The notes beneath the pieces are model-generated. The model searched no databases. It saw only the letters and a list, made by a program, of their open reading frames with translations, and was not told the DNA's origin. Below are positions 8,030 through 18,414 of a stretch of 42,370 nucleotides of DNA, one piece after another. Origin of the DNA: JBNKHH01 sp050290245. GTDB lineage: Bacteria > Pseudomonadota > Alphaproteobacteria > Rhodobacterales > Rhodobacteraceae. The stretch is taken from contig JBNKHH010000079.1 of assembly GCA_050290245.1 (NCBI GenBank), positions 1-42,370 on the forward strand. The letters are read 5' to 3'. The position numbers and the translations under genes are program-made. Each line of letters begins with the position of its first letter. The stretch's first letter is position 1.

Positions 8030-9760
8030 TTACTGCGTCAATCTCAGCTGAGATATCTGCGATGCGATCGAGGCAAAGGCGACGCTGATCTCGGTGCCGT
8101 TCACGTCGAAATAGTTGCCGATACTCGAAGCGCAATCCTTCAGGACCGCTTCGCCGTTTTCCGGGGCTTCGAAGGCGACGGTAAAGACTTCGATGGCGCC
8201 ACCGGCTTTGGCCGAATCACAGATCTTTTTCAGGTTCGCATCGGCCGTGCTGTAGCCGCCGACGTCCTGCACGACGTTTTTGTATTCTTCGTACGCCAGG
8301 TAGTCCGAGTTCTTGAAGAAATACTCAGGCACGTCGTATGTGCGGAAGCGGCGATACAGTTGATGGAAATCCCACTGCTGACCATCTGCCGGGAAGGCGC
8401 TGTCGGCCAGGTAATAGTCATCCGTCGTATCGTATGGATTGCCCGGCACATACCAACGCGTACTGGCTGGATTGTTGGGCATTTCAACGAGATAGCCGTC
8501 GAATTCATCACCATTGGCAAGTACTTGCGAGTACCAGATCCGCGTGGGGCCAGCCTTGTAGGCGTCTTTCAGATCCGAGTGGTCGGTATTCTCACCATCG
8601 GTCATCAGCACGATGTACTTCAGAACGTCGGGCTCGTCGTAGCGCACAGGATGACCACGCATCTGTTCAACCAGTAGACCGTCGTCGACCATGTCATCGA
8701 CCACCCTTTCGAAGGTGTTGTCCAACAGGCCGACAGCCCAGTTCATCCCGTAGTCGATCGACGTCATGCCATAGGCCTGGAACGAATTGATGTGGTTGTG
8801 CAGAGCAGTTTCGTTGTTCTGATAAAGCAGGATCGTCGGGTGGTGCGATCCACACCAGAACGAGAACTCGTAGGGCTGTTGGAATTCTTGGTTGCTTTGA
8901 CCGTTCAGGCCCCAATTGATCCGTCCGCCGCTGAACGAGGCGGAAACGTCGATTTCCTTGGCAGCCGACAGGCGGCGCGTCTCGAAATCCGCGTCATGGA
9001 ACCGGGCGCAGGGCGCGTCGAGGTTGCGGGTCTGGTATTCCGCGATCTGACCCGAGGTCTTTTGACCGTTCACTTTAACCAGGGTGTCGCGCATGTTCAG
9101 GCGACTTGCCAGTTCGTCATCCATATAGACCTGCTGGTTGTAGGGAACGATGGAAATGGACGTGCGCGTCGTGCCACCGTTGGCGAGAACGGTTGTCACG
9201 AACTCGCGCGCAGCGGCCTTCATGTTCGTCATCTTGTTGTTCCAGCTCATGGAAGTGGAAATATCCAGCACCAGAACAATCTCGATTTCCTGCTCCCCTT
9301 CCTTGGCGGCGCTCACGGTCGTGCCGGTCAGCGTGTTCACGCCCAGCATCTTCATGAACATCGTGTCCAGGTTGAAATCGATCTCGGCCGAGACCGAGCG
9401 GTTGATCGCCGTGGTCATGCCCTCGGGGATGTCCAGGTTCGGGGCAACGTCGACCATGTCCGGGCTGTAGCCGGCCTTGGCGACGTATTCCTTGACCAGG
9501 GCGGTGACCTCTTCGTCGGTGTCAGCATCCTGCGTCAGGCTCGACGCAGCGATGACGGCCGAGTCGATCGTGTTCTGAAGGGTCTGCCGTTCACCTTCAA
9601 AGCGCATGATATCGACGGCCATGCCCGAGATGAACAGTATGATAATAAAAAGGAAAAGGCTGAAGATCATCAACGAGCCGCGTTCGTCGTTCTTGAACTG
9701 GCTGGTCTGCGATGTGGCCGAGGCCCGTGCCTCGCGATAGCATTCAACAAACGTCCTCAT
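8030..9760 (-). CDS. TadG-like pilus protein with von Willebrand factor A domain
   Basis: A 576-residue protein. Residues about 26-50 are the TadG-type N-terminal membrane helix after a DERGS box (SLMIFSLFLFIIILFISGMA). A VWA domain starts near residue 160; its metal-ion adhesion motif DISTS (166-170) is intact, Thr333 is a candidate third ligand, and VLMTDGEN (384-391) is the second acidic loop. The region between about 215 and 330 is a long insertion with Cys251 and Cys303, possibly disulfide linked. TadG proteins sit in the inner membrane with the VWA part in the periplasm and are thought to help anchor or assemble Flp pili. GAGG is placed just before the ATG. First gene of the minus-strand operon. 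Confidence 0.88.
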   Translation of the reverse strand: MRTFVECYREARASATSQTSQFKNDERGSLMIFSLFLFIIILFISGMAVDIMRFEGERQTLQNTIDSAVIAASSLTQDADTDEEVTALVKEYVAKAGYSPDMVDVAPNLDIPEGMTTAINRSVSAEIDFNLDTMFMKMLGVNTLTGTTVSAAKEGEQEIEIVLVLDISTSMSWNNKMTNMKAAAREFVTTVLANGGTTRTSISIVPYNQQVYMDDELASRLNMRDTLVKVNGQKTSGQIAEYQTRNLDAPCARFHDADFETRRLSAAKEIDVSASFSGGRINWGLNGQSNQEFQQPYEFSFWCGSHHPTILLYQNNETALHNHINSFQAYGMTSIDYGMNWAVGLLDNTFERVVDDMVDDGLLVEQMRGHPVRYDEPDVLKYIVLMTDGENTDHSDLKDAYKAGPTRIWYSQVLANGDEFDGYLVEMPNNPASTRWYVPGNPYDTTDDYYLADSAFPADGQQWDFHQLYRRFRTYDVPEYFFKNSDYLAYEEYKNVVQDVGGYSTADANLKKICDSAKAGGAIEVFTVAFEAPENGEAVLKDCASSIGNYFDVNGTEISVAFASIASQISQLRLTQ

Positions 9761-9867
9761 GGGACCTCACTCATTACAAAACGCTGTCCAAAACTCGGCG
9801 CAGCAAGAACCTGTATGAAAATTTTATACATTACGAATATGGCTCGAATTGGGCGTGTCGGGCGGCA

Positions 9868-9882
9868 AAATCACCGTGATTT
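9868..9882. promoter_or_regulatory. Inverted repeat in the tadG/glutamate dehydrogenase intergenic region
   Basis: AAATCAC-C-GTGATTT is a perfect palindrome with 7-bp arms. It is in the 285-bp region (9761-10045) between the divergent tadG-like and glutamate dehydrogenase genes, about 108 and 164 bases from the two starts. It has the size and symmetry of a dimeric regulator site, but I cannot name the regulator. The rest of the region is A+T-rich for this genome (for example around 9818-9840) and presumably contains both promoters. Confidence 0.45.
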
Positions 9883-10045
9883 GACTGCAAATGGAACCAA
9901 TCTTCGAAAAACTTCAGGTATTGAGTGTACATTCCGAATAATCCACCCAAACGCACTGCGTTATGAGGGGACAGGCAGAGAAAATTGTTAGGTCGATTTT
10001 AGGAACTTTGTCGCAAGTGCATCTAACCGAGTTTGGGAGGACCCG

Positions 10046-11482
<1,437 letters not shown>

Positions 11483-11517
11483 GGCCCGCCGTTAACCTTT
11501 GGGACATTTCTGGCCAG

Positions 11518-11550
11518 AACACCCCGCAAGATCAGGCGGGGTGTTTTCTT
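11518..11550 (+). terminator. Rho-independent terminator of the dehydrogenase gene
   Basis: AACACCCCGC, 8-base loop, GCGGGGTGTT, then TTCTT: a perfect 10-bp G+C-rich stem followed by a U-rich tail, starting 35 bases after the dehydrogenase stop. It isolates this gene from the plus-strand tadE-like operon that begins at 11670. Confidence 0.92.
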
Positions 11551-11669
11551 GCGTAAGGCCGTGAATTTACAAAAAAAGGCGGTCAATGGTCACATTCTTC
11601 GCCTGAATTTTGCCGCAATCCCTGAGGAAATACTGATCAAATTCAACGATTGGCGAGCGAGGGGCCTTC

Positions 11670-12083
11670 ATGGCGAGAAAAAAAATCAGGACGTGGCTTG
11701 GCCGGTTCCTCAACGGTGAATCCGGGGGGCTCACCGTTGAGAGCGCCCTTTGGATCCCGATCTACGGCGCGTTTTTCGCCCTGGTCGCCGATGTCTCGAT
11801 CGCCATGAATGGCAAAGCCCAGGCGCAGCGCGTCATCCAGGACGTAAACCGCCTGGCCTCTTTCGGCTACATGGTCGATGCGGATGAAATCGAGCGCCGT
11901 GCGGCGGCGACGATATCCCACATCAGCCCGAATGCCGAGATCACGACCGAGATCGACGAGGACACGCATATCGTGAGCACGGTTGCCGTCCTGCCAGCCA
12001 GCGATCTGATGCCCCTGGGAATCCTCTCCGCCTTTGCCGATCTCGAAGTCACGATCTATTCCATTCATCTGATGGAGAGCTAA
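11670..12083 (+). CDS. TadE-like pseudopilin (first of a tandem pair)
   Basis: A 137-residue protein. A short basic N-terminus is followed by LTVESALWIPIYGAFFALVA (about residues 21-40): the Glu and hydrophobic helix expected at a prepilin-peptidase processing site of TadE-type proteins. The helix continues into ADVSIAMNGKAQAQRVIQDVNR, and a small domain with ISPNAEI and LPASDLMPLGI follows. The next gene shares TVESALW, GxAxAxxxxQDxNR, LSPNA-like and PxSDLxxxGI at the same spacing, so the two are tandem duplicates. The second start lies 2 bases after this stop. First gene of the plus-strand triad. Confidence 0.83.
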   Translation: MARKKIRTWLGRFLNGESGGLTVESALWIPIYGAFFALVADVSIAMNGKAQAQRVIQDVNRLASFGYMVDADEIERRAAATISHISPNAEITTEIDEDTHIVSTVAVLPASDLMPLGILSAFADLEVTIYSIHLMES

Positions 12084-12085
12084 CC

Positions 12086-12487
12086 ATGATGATCCGGCTC
12101 TTGAAAACTCTCGGGGAGTTCCGGCGCGAAGACGGTAACGTCACCGTCGAGTCCGCCTTGTGGGTCCCGTTCTTCGTCTTGTTGCTGACACTGATGGCCG
12201 ACGCGGCGCTTGTCTTTTATGGCCAGGCGCGTGCGCTCCAGATCGCTCAGGACGGCAACCGCGCCTATTCGACCGGCCAACTGGCCTCGACGGGCGCGAC
12301 CGAAGAGTTCATCGAACATGAACTTGACGCCCTCAGCCCGAATGCCGTGGCCCAGACCACGACCTATCGCGGGTTGATCACAACTGTCGTCACCGTGCCA
12401 ACGTCGGACCTTGCCGCCGTGGGCATCTTCACGGCTCTGGCTTCGGTCGACATGCAGGTTGTGGCCCAGATGGTTCAGGAGAATTAA
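12086..12487 (+). CDS. TadE-like pseudopilin (second of a tandem pair)
   Basis: A 133-residue paralogue of the preceding protein. The processing-type segment is VTVESALWVPFFVLLLTLMA (about residues 19-38), followed by ADAALVFYGQARALQIAQDGNR and a C-terminal domain with LSPNAVA and VPTSDLAAVGI. A second in-frame ATG follows immediately (12089), so the start is uncertain by one residue. The gene ends in CAGGAGAATTAAC, which supplies the ribosome site for the TadG-like gene starting at 12489. Like its neighbour it probably enters the inner membrane as a minor pilin-like subunit; a physical partnership of the two is inferred from the duplication. Confidence 0.83.
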   Translation: MMIRLLKTLGEFRREDGNVTVESALWVPFFVLLLTLMADAALVFYGQARALQIAQDGNRAYSTGQLASTGATEEFIEHELDALSPNAVAQTTTYRGLITTVVTVPTSDLAAVGIFTALASVDMQVVAQMVQEN

Positions 12488-12488
12488 C

Positions 12489-13802
12489 ATGCTGATTCAG
12501 ATACTTACCTCGAATCTGAAGGGTTTTGTACGCCGGGATGCCGGCGGCATCACCATGATGAACATCTACTTCCTGGTCGCAGTCGCGATGCTGGCCGGGA
12601 TTGGAATTGACGTTTCGAACCTGATGACCGCGCGCACCCATTTGCAGACTGTCGCCGACACCGCCGCCCATGCGGCCTTGGTCGAACGGGAATGGAACGA
12701 CGCAGACACCTCGCGCGACAAGGCCATTGCCTTGGTCAAGGCGAACATGCCGCCCGACTACTACGGCGACGTGGTTGAAATCGAGAAAATCTCCTTTGGC
12801 GACTGGGACCGCGCGACACGCACCTTCACCGTCGACGACAATGATCGTGGCGCGGTATTGGTCGAGACGACCCGCAGCAGCGAAAACGGCAATGCGGTTG
12901 GCACTTTTCTGTTGAAACTGGTCGGCCTTTGGAACTGGGACGTGACCACGGTCAGCGTCTTTGAAACTTTTCGCCCGACCTGTCTAATCGAGGGTTTCGT
13001 GGCCGAGGGCGTGGTCGACATCCAGTCGAACAACTCCTATTTCAACGGCTTCTGCATCCACTCGAATTCGCACGTGGAAATCAACCAGAACAACTTTTTC
13101 GAATCCGGTACCATCGTGTCGATGCCTGACAGCGGCGACCTTGTGGTGCCAAACGACGGGTTGGACGACGAAAAGAACGAAGGTCTTGCCAAGGCGTTGC
13201 GCGAGGGTCGCTGGTTCATCAAAATCCTCGACCGTCTCGGAAAAATCATTGAAGGCGTGCAGGACGAAGACAGCCGCTATGCACGGGCCTACATCGACTA
13301 TGACGAAGATGTCCTGACGCTCAGCGGCAATTCGGCTGATCCGGCCGACTTCGAAAAGGGTCGAATCTACAAGCTCTCGTGCAACAAGTTCTCATTTGGA
13401 TCAGGGATCTATGAAGAATTCATCTTCATTGCCGACTGCCCGCTTACTTTCAAAAACGGGGCCGAGTTCCGCGATGCGGTGATCATAACAACCAGCACGT
13501 CGAACAAGTCGATGTCGGCGCCCAATAACCTGGTCCTTGGCAAGCCGGACGACTGCGGGGCAGGCGGAGGCGCACAGCTGATCACCTATGGTGATTTCGA
13601 CGTTGCCGCCTCGCTGGAAATGCATGGCAGCCAGATCATCGCCGCCGGCAATGTCGAGTTTGCCGCCAATGCCGACGGTATCCGTGGTGCTTCGATCGTC
13701 GCGGGTGGCCGCATTGACGGTACCTCGAACATGAACTTCTCGTTCTGCGGCAAGGGCATGGATGACAGCTTTGCGGCCGAGTACTTCCGCCTCGCTGGTT
13801 AG
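12489..13802 (+). CDS. TadG-like protein with beta-helix-like C-terminal body
   Basis: A 437-residue protein from ATG 12489, with AGGAG just upstream. Residues 17-66 are the TadG N-terminal module: an RDAGGIT box, a membrane helix (IYFLVAVAMLAGIGIDV) and the amphipathic TARTHLQTVADTAAHAA stretch. After about residue 160 there is no VWA domain. Instead there are short hydrophobic/Asn/Gly-rich rungs (GVVDIQSNNSYFNGFCIHSN, VEINQNNFFESGTIV, and later DFDVAASLEMHGSQIIAAGN) typical of right-handed beta-helix or bactofilin-like folds. Six cysteines (165, 189, 298, 317, 356, 420) suit a disulfide-stabilised exported domain. Last gene of the plus triad, followed by a terminator. The fold of the C-terminal part is inferred from the repeat pattern only. 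Confidence 0.8.
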   Translation: MLIQILTSNLKGFVRRDAGGITMMNIYFLVAVAMLAGIGIDVSNLMTARTHLQTVADTAAHAALVEREWNDADTSRDKAIALVKANMPPDYYGDVVEIEKISFGDWDRATRTFTVDDNDRGAVLVETTRSSENGNAVGTFLLKLVGLWNWDVTTVSVFETFRPTCLIEGFVAEGVVDIQSNNSYFNGFCIHSNSHVEINQNNFFESGTIVSMPDSGDLVVPNDGLDDEKNEGLAKALREGRWFIKILDRLGKIIEGVQDEDSRYARAYIDYDEDVLTLSGNSADPADFEKGRIYKLSCNKFSFGSGIYEEFIFIADCPLTFKNGAEFRDAVIITTSTSNKSMSAPNNLVLGKPDDCGAGGGAQLITYGDFDVAASLEMHGSQIIAAGNVEFAANADGIRGASIVAGGRIDGTSNMNFSFCGKGMDDSFAAEYFRLAG

Positions 13803-13826
13803 GACGCCGCAAGCCGGAAATTGGCG

Positions 13827-13855
13827 ATGGCCGGGTCAGTGTGCCCGGCCATTTT
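13827..13855 (+). terminator. Rho-independent terminator after the tadG-like gene
   Basis: ATGGCCGGG, 8-base loop, CCCGGCCAT followed by TTT: a perfect 9-bp stem, 25 bases after the stop at 13802. It separates the pilus-type operon from soxB, which starts at 13940. Confidence 0.87.
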
Positions 13856-13939
13856 CGCTCAATTACGCCGTCCAATGTCGCAATCCGGCATTGAATCGCG
13901 CCCGCGCCCCTGCTTGTCTGTGGCTGGAGAAGAGGTGTC

Positions 13940-15193
13940 ATGCGCTATTCGGGCTGGAAGGTATTTGCAGAGGGTTTACGCGGCCAGCGCGGCTGGAAGC
14001 CTGTGTGGCGCGATCCCGACCCGGCCGAGGAATACGACATCGTCATCATCGGAGGAGGCGGGCACGGTCTGTCGACGGCCTACTACCTGGCCAAGGAGCA
14101 TGGCGCAAAACGGGTCGCCGTCCTTGAAAAAGGGTATCTCGGTGGCGGCAATGTCGGGCGTAACACCACCATCGTGCGGGCCAATTACTTCCTGCCCGGC
14201 AATTCCGAGTTTTACAGCCATTCTCTGAAGCTGTGGGAAGGGTTGGAAAAAGACCTGAACTACAACGTGATGCATTCGCAGCGTGGGCTGATCAACCTGT
14301 TCCACTCCGACGGGCAGCGCGATGCCTTTGCGCGTCGGGGAAACGCGATGATCAACCAGGGCGACGACGCGGTGCTGCTGGACCGCGAGGGCGTCGCGAA
14401 ATACCTGCCGTATCTCGACTTTGACAACGTGCGATTCCCGGTCTACGGCGGCCTGTTGCATCCGCGCGGTGGAACGGCACGCCACGACGCGGTGGCATGG
14501 GGCTACGCGCGCGGGGCCGACCAGCGCGGGGTCGACCTGATCCAGCAGTGCGAGGTCATCGGCATAGATATTGGCCAGGGCCGCGTGACCGGCGTGCAGA
14601 CCACGCGGGGCGCCATCCGTGCCAAAAAGGTCGGCATCGTCACCGCCGGGCGGTCTGGGCAGGTGGCGGCCTTGGCAGGGATGCGCCTGCCGATTGAAAG
14701 TCACATTCTGCAAGCCTTTGTGACAGAGGGACTAAAGCCCTGCATCGACCATGTGGTCAGCTTTGGGATGGGGCATTTCTACATCTCGCAATCCGACAAG
14801 GGCGGCCTCGTATTTGGCGGCGATCTCGATTTCTATGCCTCCTACGCGCAGCGCGGCAACCTGCCCATGGCAGAGCATGTGATGGAGGCTGCGATGACCC
14901 TCATGCCGATGATCGGGCAGGCCAAGGTGCTGCGGTCCTGGGGCGGGATCATGGACATGACGCCCGACGGCTCGCCGATCATCGACAAGACCGGGATCGA
15001 CGGGCTCTATATCGACTGCGGCTGGTGCTATGGTGGCTTCAAAGCCGTGCCAGCATCCGGTTTTGCTTTTGCCCACCTGATCGCCCAGGACCGTCCGCAC
15101 GAGACCGCCGCGCGGTTCCGGTTGGGCCGGTTCAGAACAGGCGTCGGGCTGATGGATGAGGAGGGGACCGGTGCCCAGCACAACCTCCATTGA
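13940..15193 (+). CDS. soxB: Sarcosine oxidase subunit beta
   Basis: A 417-residue flavoprotein subunit of the heterotetrameric sarcosine oxidase, which oxidatively demethylates sarcosine to glycine while passing the methyl carbon to tetrahydrofolate. The FAD-binding loop IVIIGGGGHGLSTAYYLA is at about residues 34-51, and VLEKGYLGGGNVGRNTT follows. HPRGGTARHDAVAWGYA (174-190) is the segment in which characterised beta subunits carry covalently bound FMN on a histidine near position 173; His174 matches that place. AGAGG precedes the ATG. It begins the soxB-soxD-soxA-soxG operon, whose order is the usual one for this complex. Confidence 0.96.
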   Translation: MRYSGWKVFAEGLRGQRGWKPVWRDPDPAEEYDIVIIGGGGHGLSTAYYLAKEHGAKRVAVLEKGYLGGGNVGRNTTIVRANYFLPGNSEFYSHSLKLWEGLEKDLNYNVMHSQRGLINLFHSDGQRDAFARRGNAMINQGDDAVLLDREGVAKYLPYLDFDNVRFPVYGGLLHPRGGTARHDAVAWGYARGADQRGVDLIQQCEVIGIDIGQGRVTGVQTTRGAIRAKKVGIVTAGRSGQVAALAGMRLPIESHILQAFVTEGLKPCIDHVVSFGMGHFYISQSDKGGLVFGGDLDFYASYAQRGNLPMAEHVMEAAMTLMPMIGQAKVLRSWGGIMDMTPDGSPIIDKTGIDGLYIDCGWCYGGFKAVPASGFAFAHLIAQDRPHETAARFRLGRFRTGVGLMDEEGTGAQHNLH

Positions 15194-15229
15194 ACGACGC
15201 TGCATCCGACCCGGCTCGGGAGGTAAGAC

Positions 15230-15490
15230 ATGCGGATAACCTGCCCATATTGCGGCGAAAGGGACCGGCGAGAGTTCACTTATCAGGGTAACGAGATTGC
15301 ACTTTTCCGACCAAATGAAGAGGTAACCTCGGAAATTTGGGACGATTACTTGCACAATCGCAAGAATCCCGCCGGCGAGACCCGTGATCTGTGGTATCAC
15401 GATCCCTGTGGCACCTGGATACGTGTCACCCGTGACACCACGACCCACGAAATCGCCGGGACCGAAGCCGCGCGCGGGGTGAAGCGGTGA
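15230..15490 (+). CDS. soxD: Sarcosine oxidase subunit delta
   Basis: An 86-residue subunit of the sarcosine oxidase complex. The N-terminus RITCPYCGERD gives Cys5 and Cys8, and YHDPCGTW gives His57 and Cys60; in solved complexes an equivalent Cys2-His-Cys set binds a structural zinc. GGGAGG is well placed before the ATG. The stop overlaps the GTG start of soxA (GTGA at 15487-15490), so the alpha subunit is made by translational coupling. Confidence 0.95.
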   Translation: MRITCPYCGERDRREFTYQGNEIALFRPNEEVTSEIWDDYLHNRKNPAGETRDLWYHDPCGTWIRVTRDTTTHEIAGTEAARGVKR

Positions 15491-18414
15491 GGCTGAAGGA
15501 CAAAGGCCATATCGATCGTGACCACCCGGTGCGCTTCACTTTTGACGGGCGCGTCATCGAAGGCTTCCGGGGCGACACTGTCGCATCCGCGCTCATGGCA
15601 AACGACATTCGCGTGGTCGGCCGGTCGTTCAAGTACCACCGTCCGCGAGGCCTCGTCTCGGCAGGATCGGACGAGCCGAACGCGCTGGTGACAATCGGCG
15701 AGGGGGCCGCGCGGACGCCGAATGTCCGCGCCACCCAGCAGGAAATCTTTGACGGCCTCAGGGTCACAAGCCAGAACCGGTGGCCGTCGCTGAATTTCGA
15801 CATTTTGGCTATCAACGACCAACTGTCGCCCTTTCTTGCTGCCGGGTTCTACTACAAGACCTTCATGTGGCCGCGCGCCTTTTGGGAAAAGCTCTACGAA
15901 CCCATGATCCGCCGCGCCGCGGGCCTTGGCGCCCTGTCCGGGAAAAGCGCCGAGGATAGGTCCGAACGCGCCTTCGCCCATTGCGACGTCCTTGTGATCG
16001 GTTCTGGTCCCGCCGGGCTGATGGCCGCGCTGACCGCCGCCCGCGCGGGCGCCGACGTGATCCTGGCCGAGGAAGACAGCCACATGGGCGGCCACCTGTT
16101 GTTTGACCGGGACAAGGTCGGCGGCCTGGTCGGGGTGCAATGGATCGGCTCTGTTCTGAACGAATTGATCGAGCTGTCGAACGTCCGCATCATGGAAAGA
16201 ACAACAATTACAGGGGCGTACGATCAGGGCACCTTTGGTGCCATCGAACGTGTCTCGCTGCATACCACCGGCAGCGGTGCGCCGCGCGAGTGTTTCTGGC
16301 GCATCGCCGCCCGGCGCACGATTCTCGCCGCCGGGGCGCTTGAACGTTCGATCGCCTTTCCCGGCAACGACCGGCCGGGGGTCATGCTGTCCAGCGCGGT
16401 TCGCGCCTATCTGAACCGGTGGGGCGTCGTGCCCGGCCAGCGCGTGGTTGTCTTTGGCAACAACGACGACGCCCACAAGACCGCTGCCGACCTTGCCGAG
16501 GCCGGGGTGCAGGTCGCCGCTCTGGTCGACGCGCGGGCCGATGCCAAGACCACCGGCAAGTGGCCGTTCTATCCGGGTGGTGTCGTCACCGGCACCTCGG
16601 GGCGGCGGCACCTGAAACGCGTCACAGTCCGCCATGACGGCATCGAATTTCCTGTCTATGCCGACTGCCTTGCGGTCTCGGGCGGCTGGAATCCGGCGGT
16701 GCATCTGTCGTGCCATATGAATGGCCGTCCCCAGTGGTGTGAGGATATCGCAGCCTTTGTCCCGGTGCCGGGCGCGGTGCCCGGCCTGACCGCCTGCGGC
16801 GCGGCCAACGGCGTCTTCTCGACGGCCGGCTGCCTTGCCGACGGTGCGCGGGTTGCTGTCGAGGTTCTGCAAGGCATTGGCATGAAAGCGGAAATCCCTG
16901 ACCTTCCGCAAGCGGAAGACGCAGCCTACAGCCTGAAACCCCTCTATCACGTCCCCGGCAAGGGGCGTGCCTGGCTGGACCTGCAAAACGACGTGACCAC
17001 CAAGGACGTCGAACTGGCGGCGCGCGAAAACTTCCGCTCGGTCGAGCATATGAAACGCTATACCACTCAGGGCATGGCTCCCGATCAGGGCAAGGGATCG
17101 AACCTGACCGCGCTGGCCGTGCTGGCCGATGCAACCGGTCGCACCATTCCCGAGACGGGCACCACCACTTTTCGCCCGCCCTACGTCCCTGTCGCCATTT
17201 CGGCCATGGGCGCGGGCGCGCGCGGCAAGGGTTTTGCGCCAGAACGCTTCACCACCTCGCACGATGTCGCCGTCGATATGGGCGCGCCGATGATCGAGGC
17301 GGGGCTATGGTATCGCCCGTCCTTTTTCAAGGAAGAGGGCGAGCGGGTCTGGCGTGAAAGCTGCGATCGCGAGGTTCTGATGGTGCGCGCGACGGTTGGC
17401 GTAGTCGATGTCTCGACCCTGGGCAAGATCGAGGTGCAGGGACCCGATGCCGGAGCCTTTCTCGACTTCCTCTACACCAACCCCATGTCGACGCTGGCCG
17501 TCGGGCGCGTTCGGTACGGGCTGATGCTGCGCGAGGATGGCCACGTGATGGACGACGGCACCGTCGCACGGCTTGGTCCCGACCGTTTCGTGCTGACGAC
17601 GACCACGGCGGCGGCGGGGCTGGTGATGCGCCACATGGACTTTGCCGCGCAGGGGTTGCGGCCGGAACTGAACGTACGTTCAATTTCCGTGACAGAGCAG
17701 TGGGCGCAGTTCGCTGTGACCGGACCGAAGGCGCTGAAGGTCGTGAATTCCGTTCTAGATCAGCCTGTTGATGATGCCGGCCTGCCATTCATGTCCTGCG
17801 GTGAAGTCATGGTCTCTGGCGTCCCCGGCCGATTGTTCCGTATCTCGTTCTCGGGCGAAAGGGGCTATGAGATCGCTGTTCCGGCGGCTTTTGGCCAGGC
17901 GCTTTTCCGATTGCTGGTGGCTCAGGCACAGATGCAGGGCGGCGGCCCCTACGGGATGGAGGCACTGAACGTCCTCAGGATCGAAAAGGGTTTTATCACC
18001 CATGCCGAGATCCACGGCCGCACCACCGCCTTCGACATCGGGATGCAGGGGATGCTGTCGACCAAAAAGGATTTTATCGGCAAAGCCGCCGCCGCGCGTC
18101 CTGGCCTGATCGGCGAGGATCGCGAACAACTTGTCGGCTTCCGCCCCGTCAGCGCTGCCAGGATGCTGACGGCAGGGGCGTTCCTCTTTGCTGAGGGCAC
18201 CGAGCCGACGCGCGAAAATGCGCAGGGCTATACCACCTCGGTTTGCTATTCGCCGACGGTCGAAACCTCGCTTGGCCTCGGGTTCCTGAAAAACGGTCGG
18301 GCCCGCCATGGCGAGCGGATGCGCATGGTCGACCACCTGCGGGGCGCTCAGGCCATCGTCGAAATCACCGACCCCGTGGCGGTCGACCCCGAGGGAGGGC
18401 GGATGCGTGGCTAA
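15487..18414 (+). CDS. soxA: Sarcosine oxidase subunit alpha
   Basis: A 975-residue subunit with a GTG start overlapping the soxD stop. The N-terminal 100 residues (VRFTFDGRVIEGFRGDTVAS) form the ferredoxin-like domain. A dinucleotide-binding domain follows, with CDVLVIGSGPAGLMAALTAA near residues 168-187 and a second nucleotide loop RVVVFGNNDDAH near 319-330; in known complexes it holds NAD. From about residue 600 to the end is an aminomethyltransferase (GcvT-like) domain (KIEVQGPDAGAFLDF) that binds tetrahydrofolate and captures the formaldehyde unit. The length is normal for the family. The TAA stop at 18412 lies within the start region of soxG. Confidence 0.96.
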   Translation: MRLKDKGHIDRDHPVRFTFDGRVIEGFRGDTVASALMANDIRVVGRSFKYHRPRGLVSAGSDEPNALVTIGEGAARTPNVRATQQEIFDGLRVTSQNRWPSLNFDILAINDQLSPFLAAGFYYKTFMWPRAFWEKLYEPMIRRAAGLGALSGKSAEDRSERAFAHCDVLVIGSGPAGLMAALTAARAGADVILAEEDSHMGGHLLFDRDKVGGLVGVQWIGSVLNELIELSNVRIMERTTITGAYDQGTFGAIERVSLHTTGSGAPRECFWRIAARRTILAAGALERSIAFPGNDRPGVMLSSAVRAYLNRWGVVPGQRVVVFGNNDDAHKTAADLAEAGVQVAALVDARADAKTTGKWPFYPGGVVTGTSGRRHLKRVTVRHDGIEFPVYADCLAVSGGWNPAVHLSCHMNGRPQWCEDIAAFVPVPGAVPGLTACGAANGVFSTAGCLADGARVAVEVLQGIGMKAEIPDLPQAEDAAYSLKPLYHVPGKGRAWLDLQNDVTTKDVELAARENFRSVEHMKRYTTQGMAPDQGKGSNLTALAVLADATGRTIPETGTTTFRPPYVPVAISAMGAGARGKGFAPERFTTSHDVAVDMGAPMIEAGLWYRPSFFKEEGERVWRESCDREVLMVRATVGVVDVSTLGKIEVQGPDAGAFLDFLYTNPMSTLAVGRVRYGLMLREDGHVMDDGTVARLGPDRFVLTTTTAAAGLVMRHMDFAAQGLRPELNVRSISVTEQWAQFAVTGPKALKVVNSVLDQPVDDAGLPFMSCGEVMVSGVPGRLFRISFSGERGYEIAVPAAFGQALFRLLVAQAQMQGGGPYGMEALNVLRIEKGFITHAEIHGRTTAFDIGMQGMLSTKKDFIGKAAAARPGLIGEDREQLVGFRPVSAARMLTAGAFLFAEGTEPTRENAQGYTTSVCYSPTVETSLGLGFLKNGRARHGERMRMVDHLRGAQAIVEITDPVAVDPEGGRMRG

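Noticed and set aside
8792..9991. Long open frame (399 codons) on the plus strand, antisense to the VWA tadG-like gene
   Set aside because: It is a shadow of the tadG-like gene; its start lies inside the VWA domain, and no ribosome site or recognisable domain is present.
15397..17262. Long open frame (621 codons) on the minus strand, antisense to soxA
   Set aside because: High G+C makes antisense frames open. The plus strand encodes a full sarcosine oxidase alpha subunit with all motifs; the antisense translation is Arg/Gly-rich and matches nothing I know.
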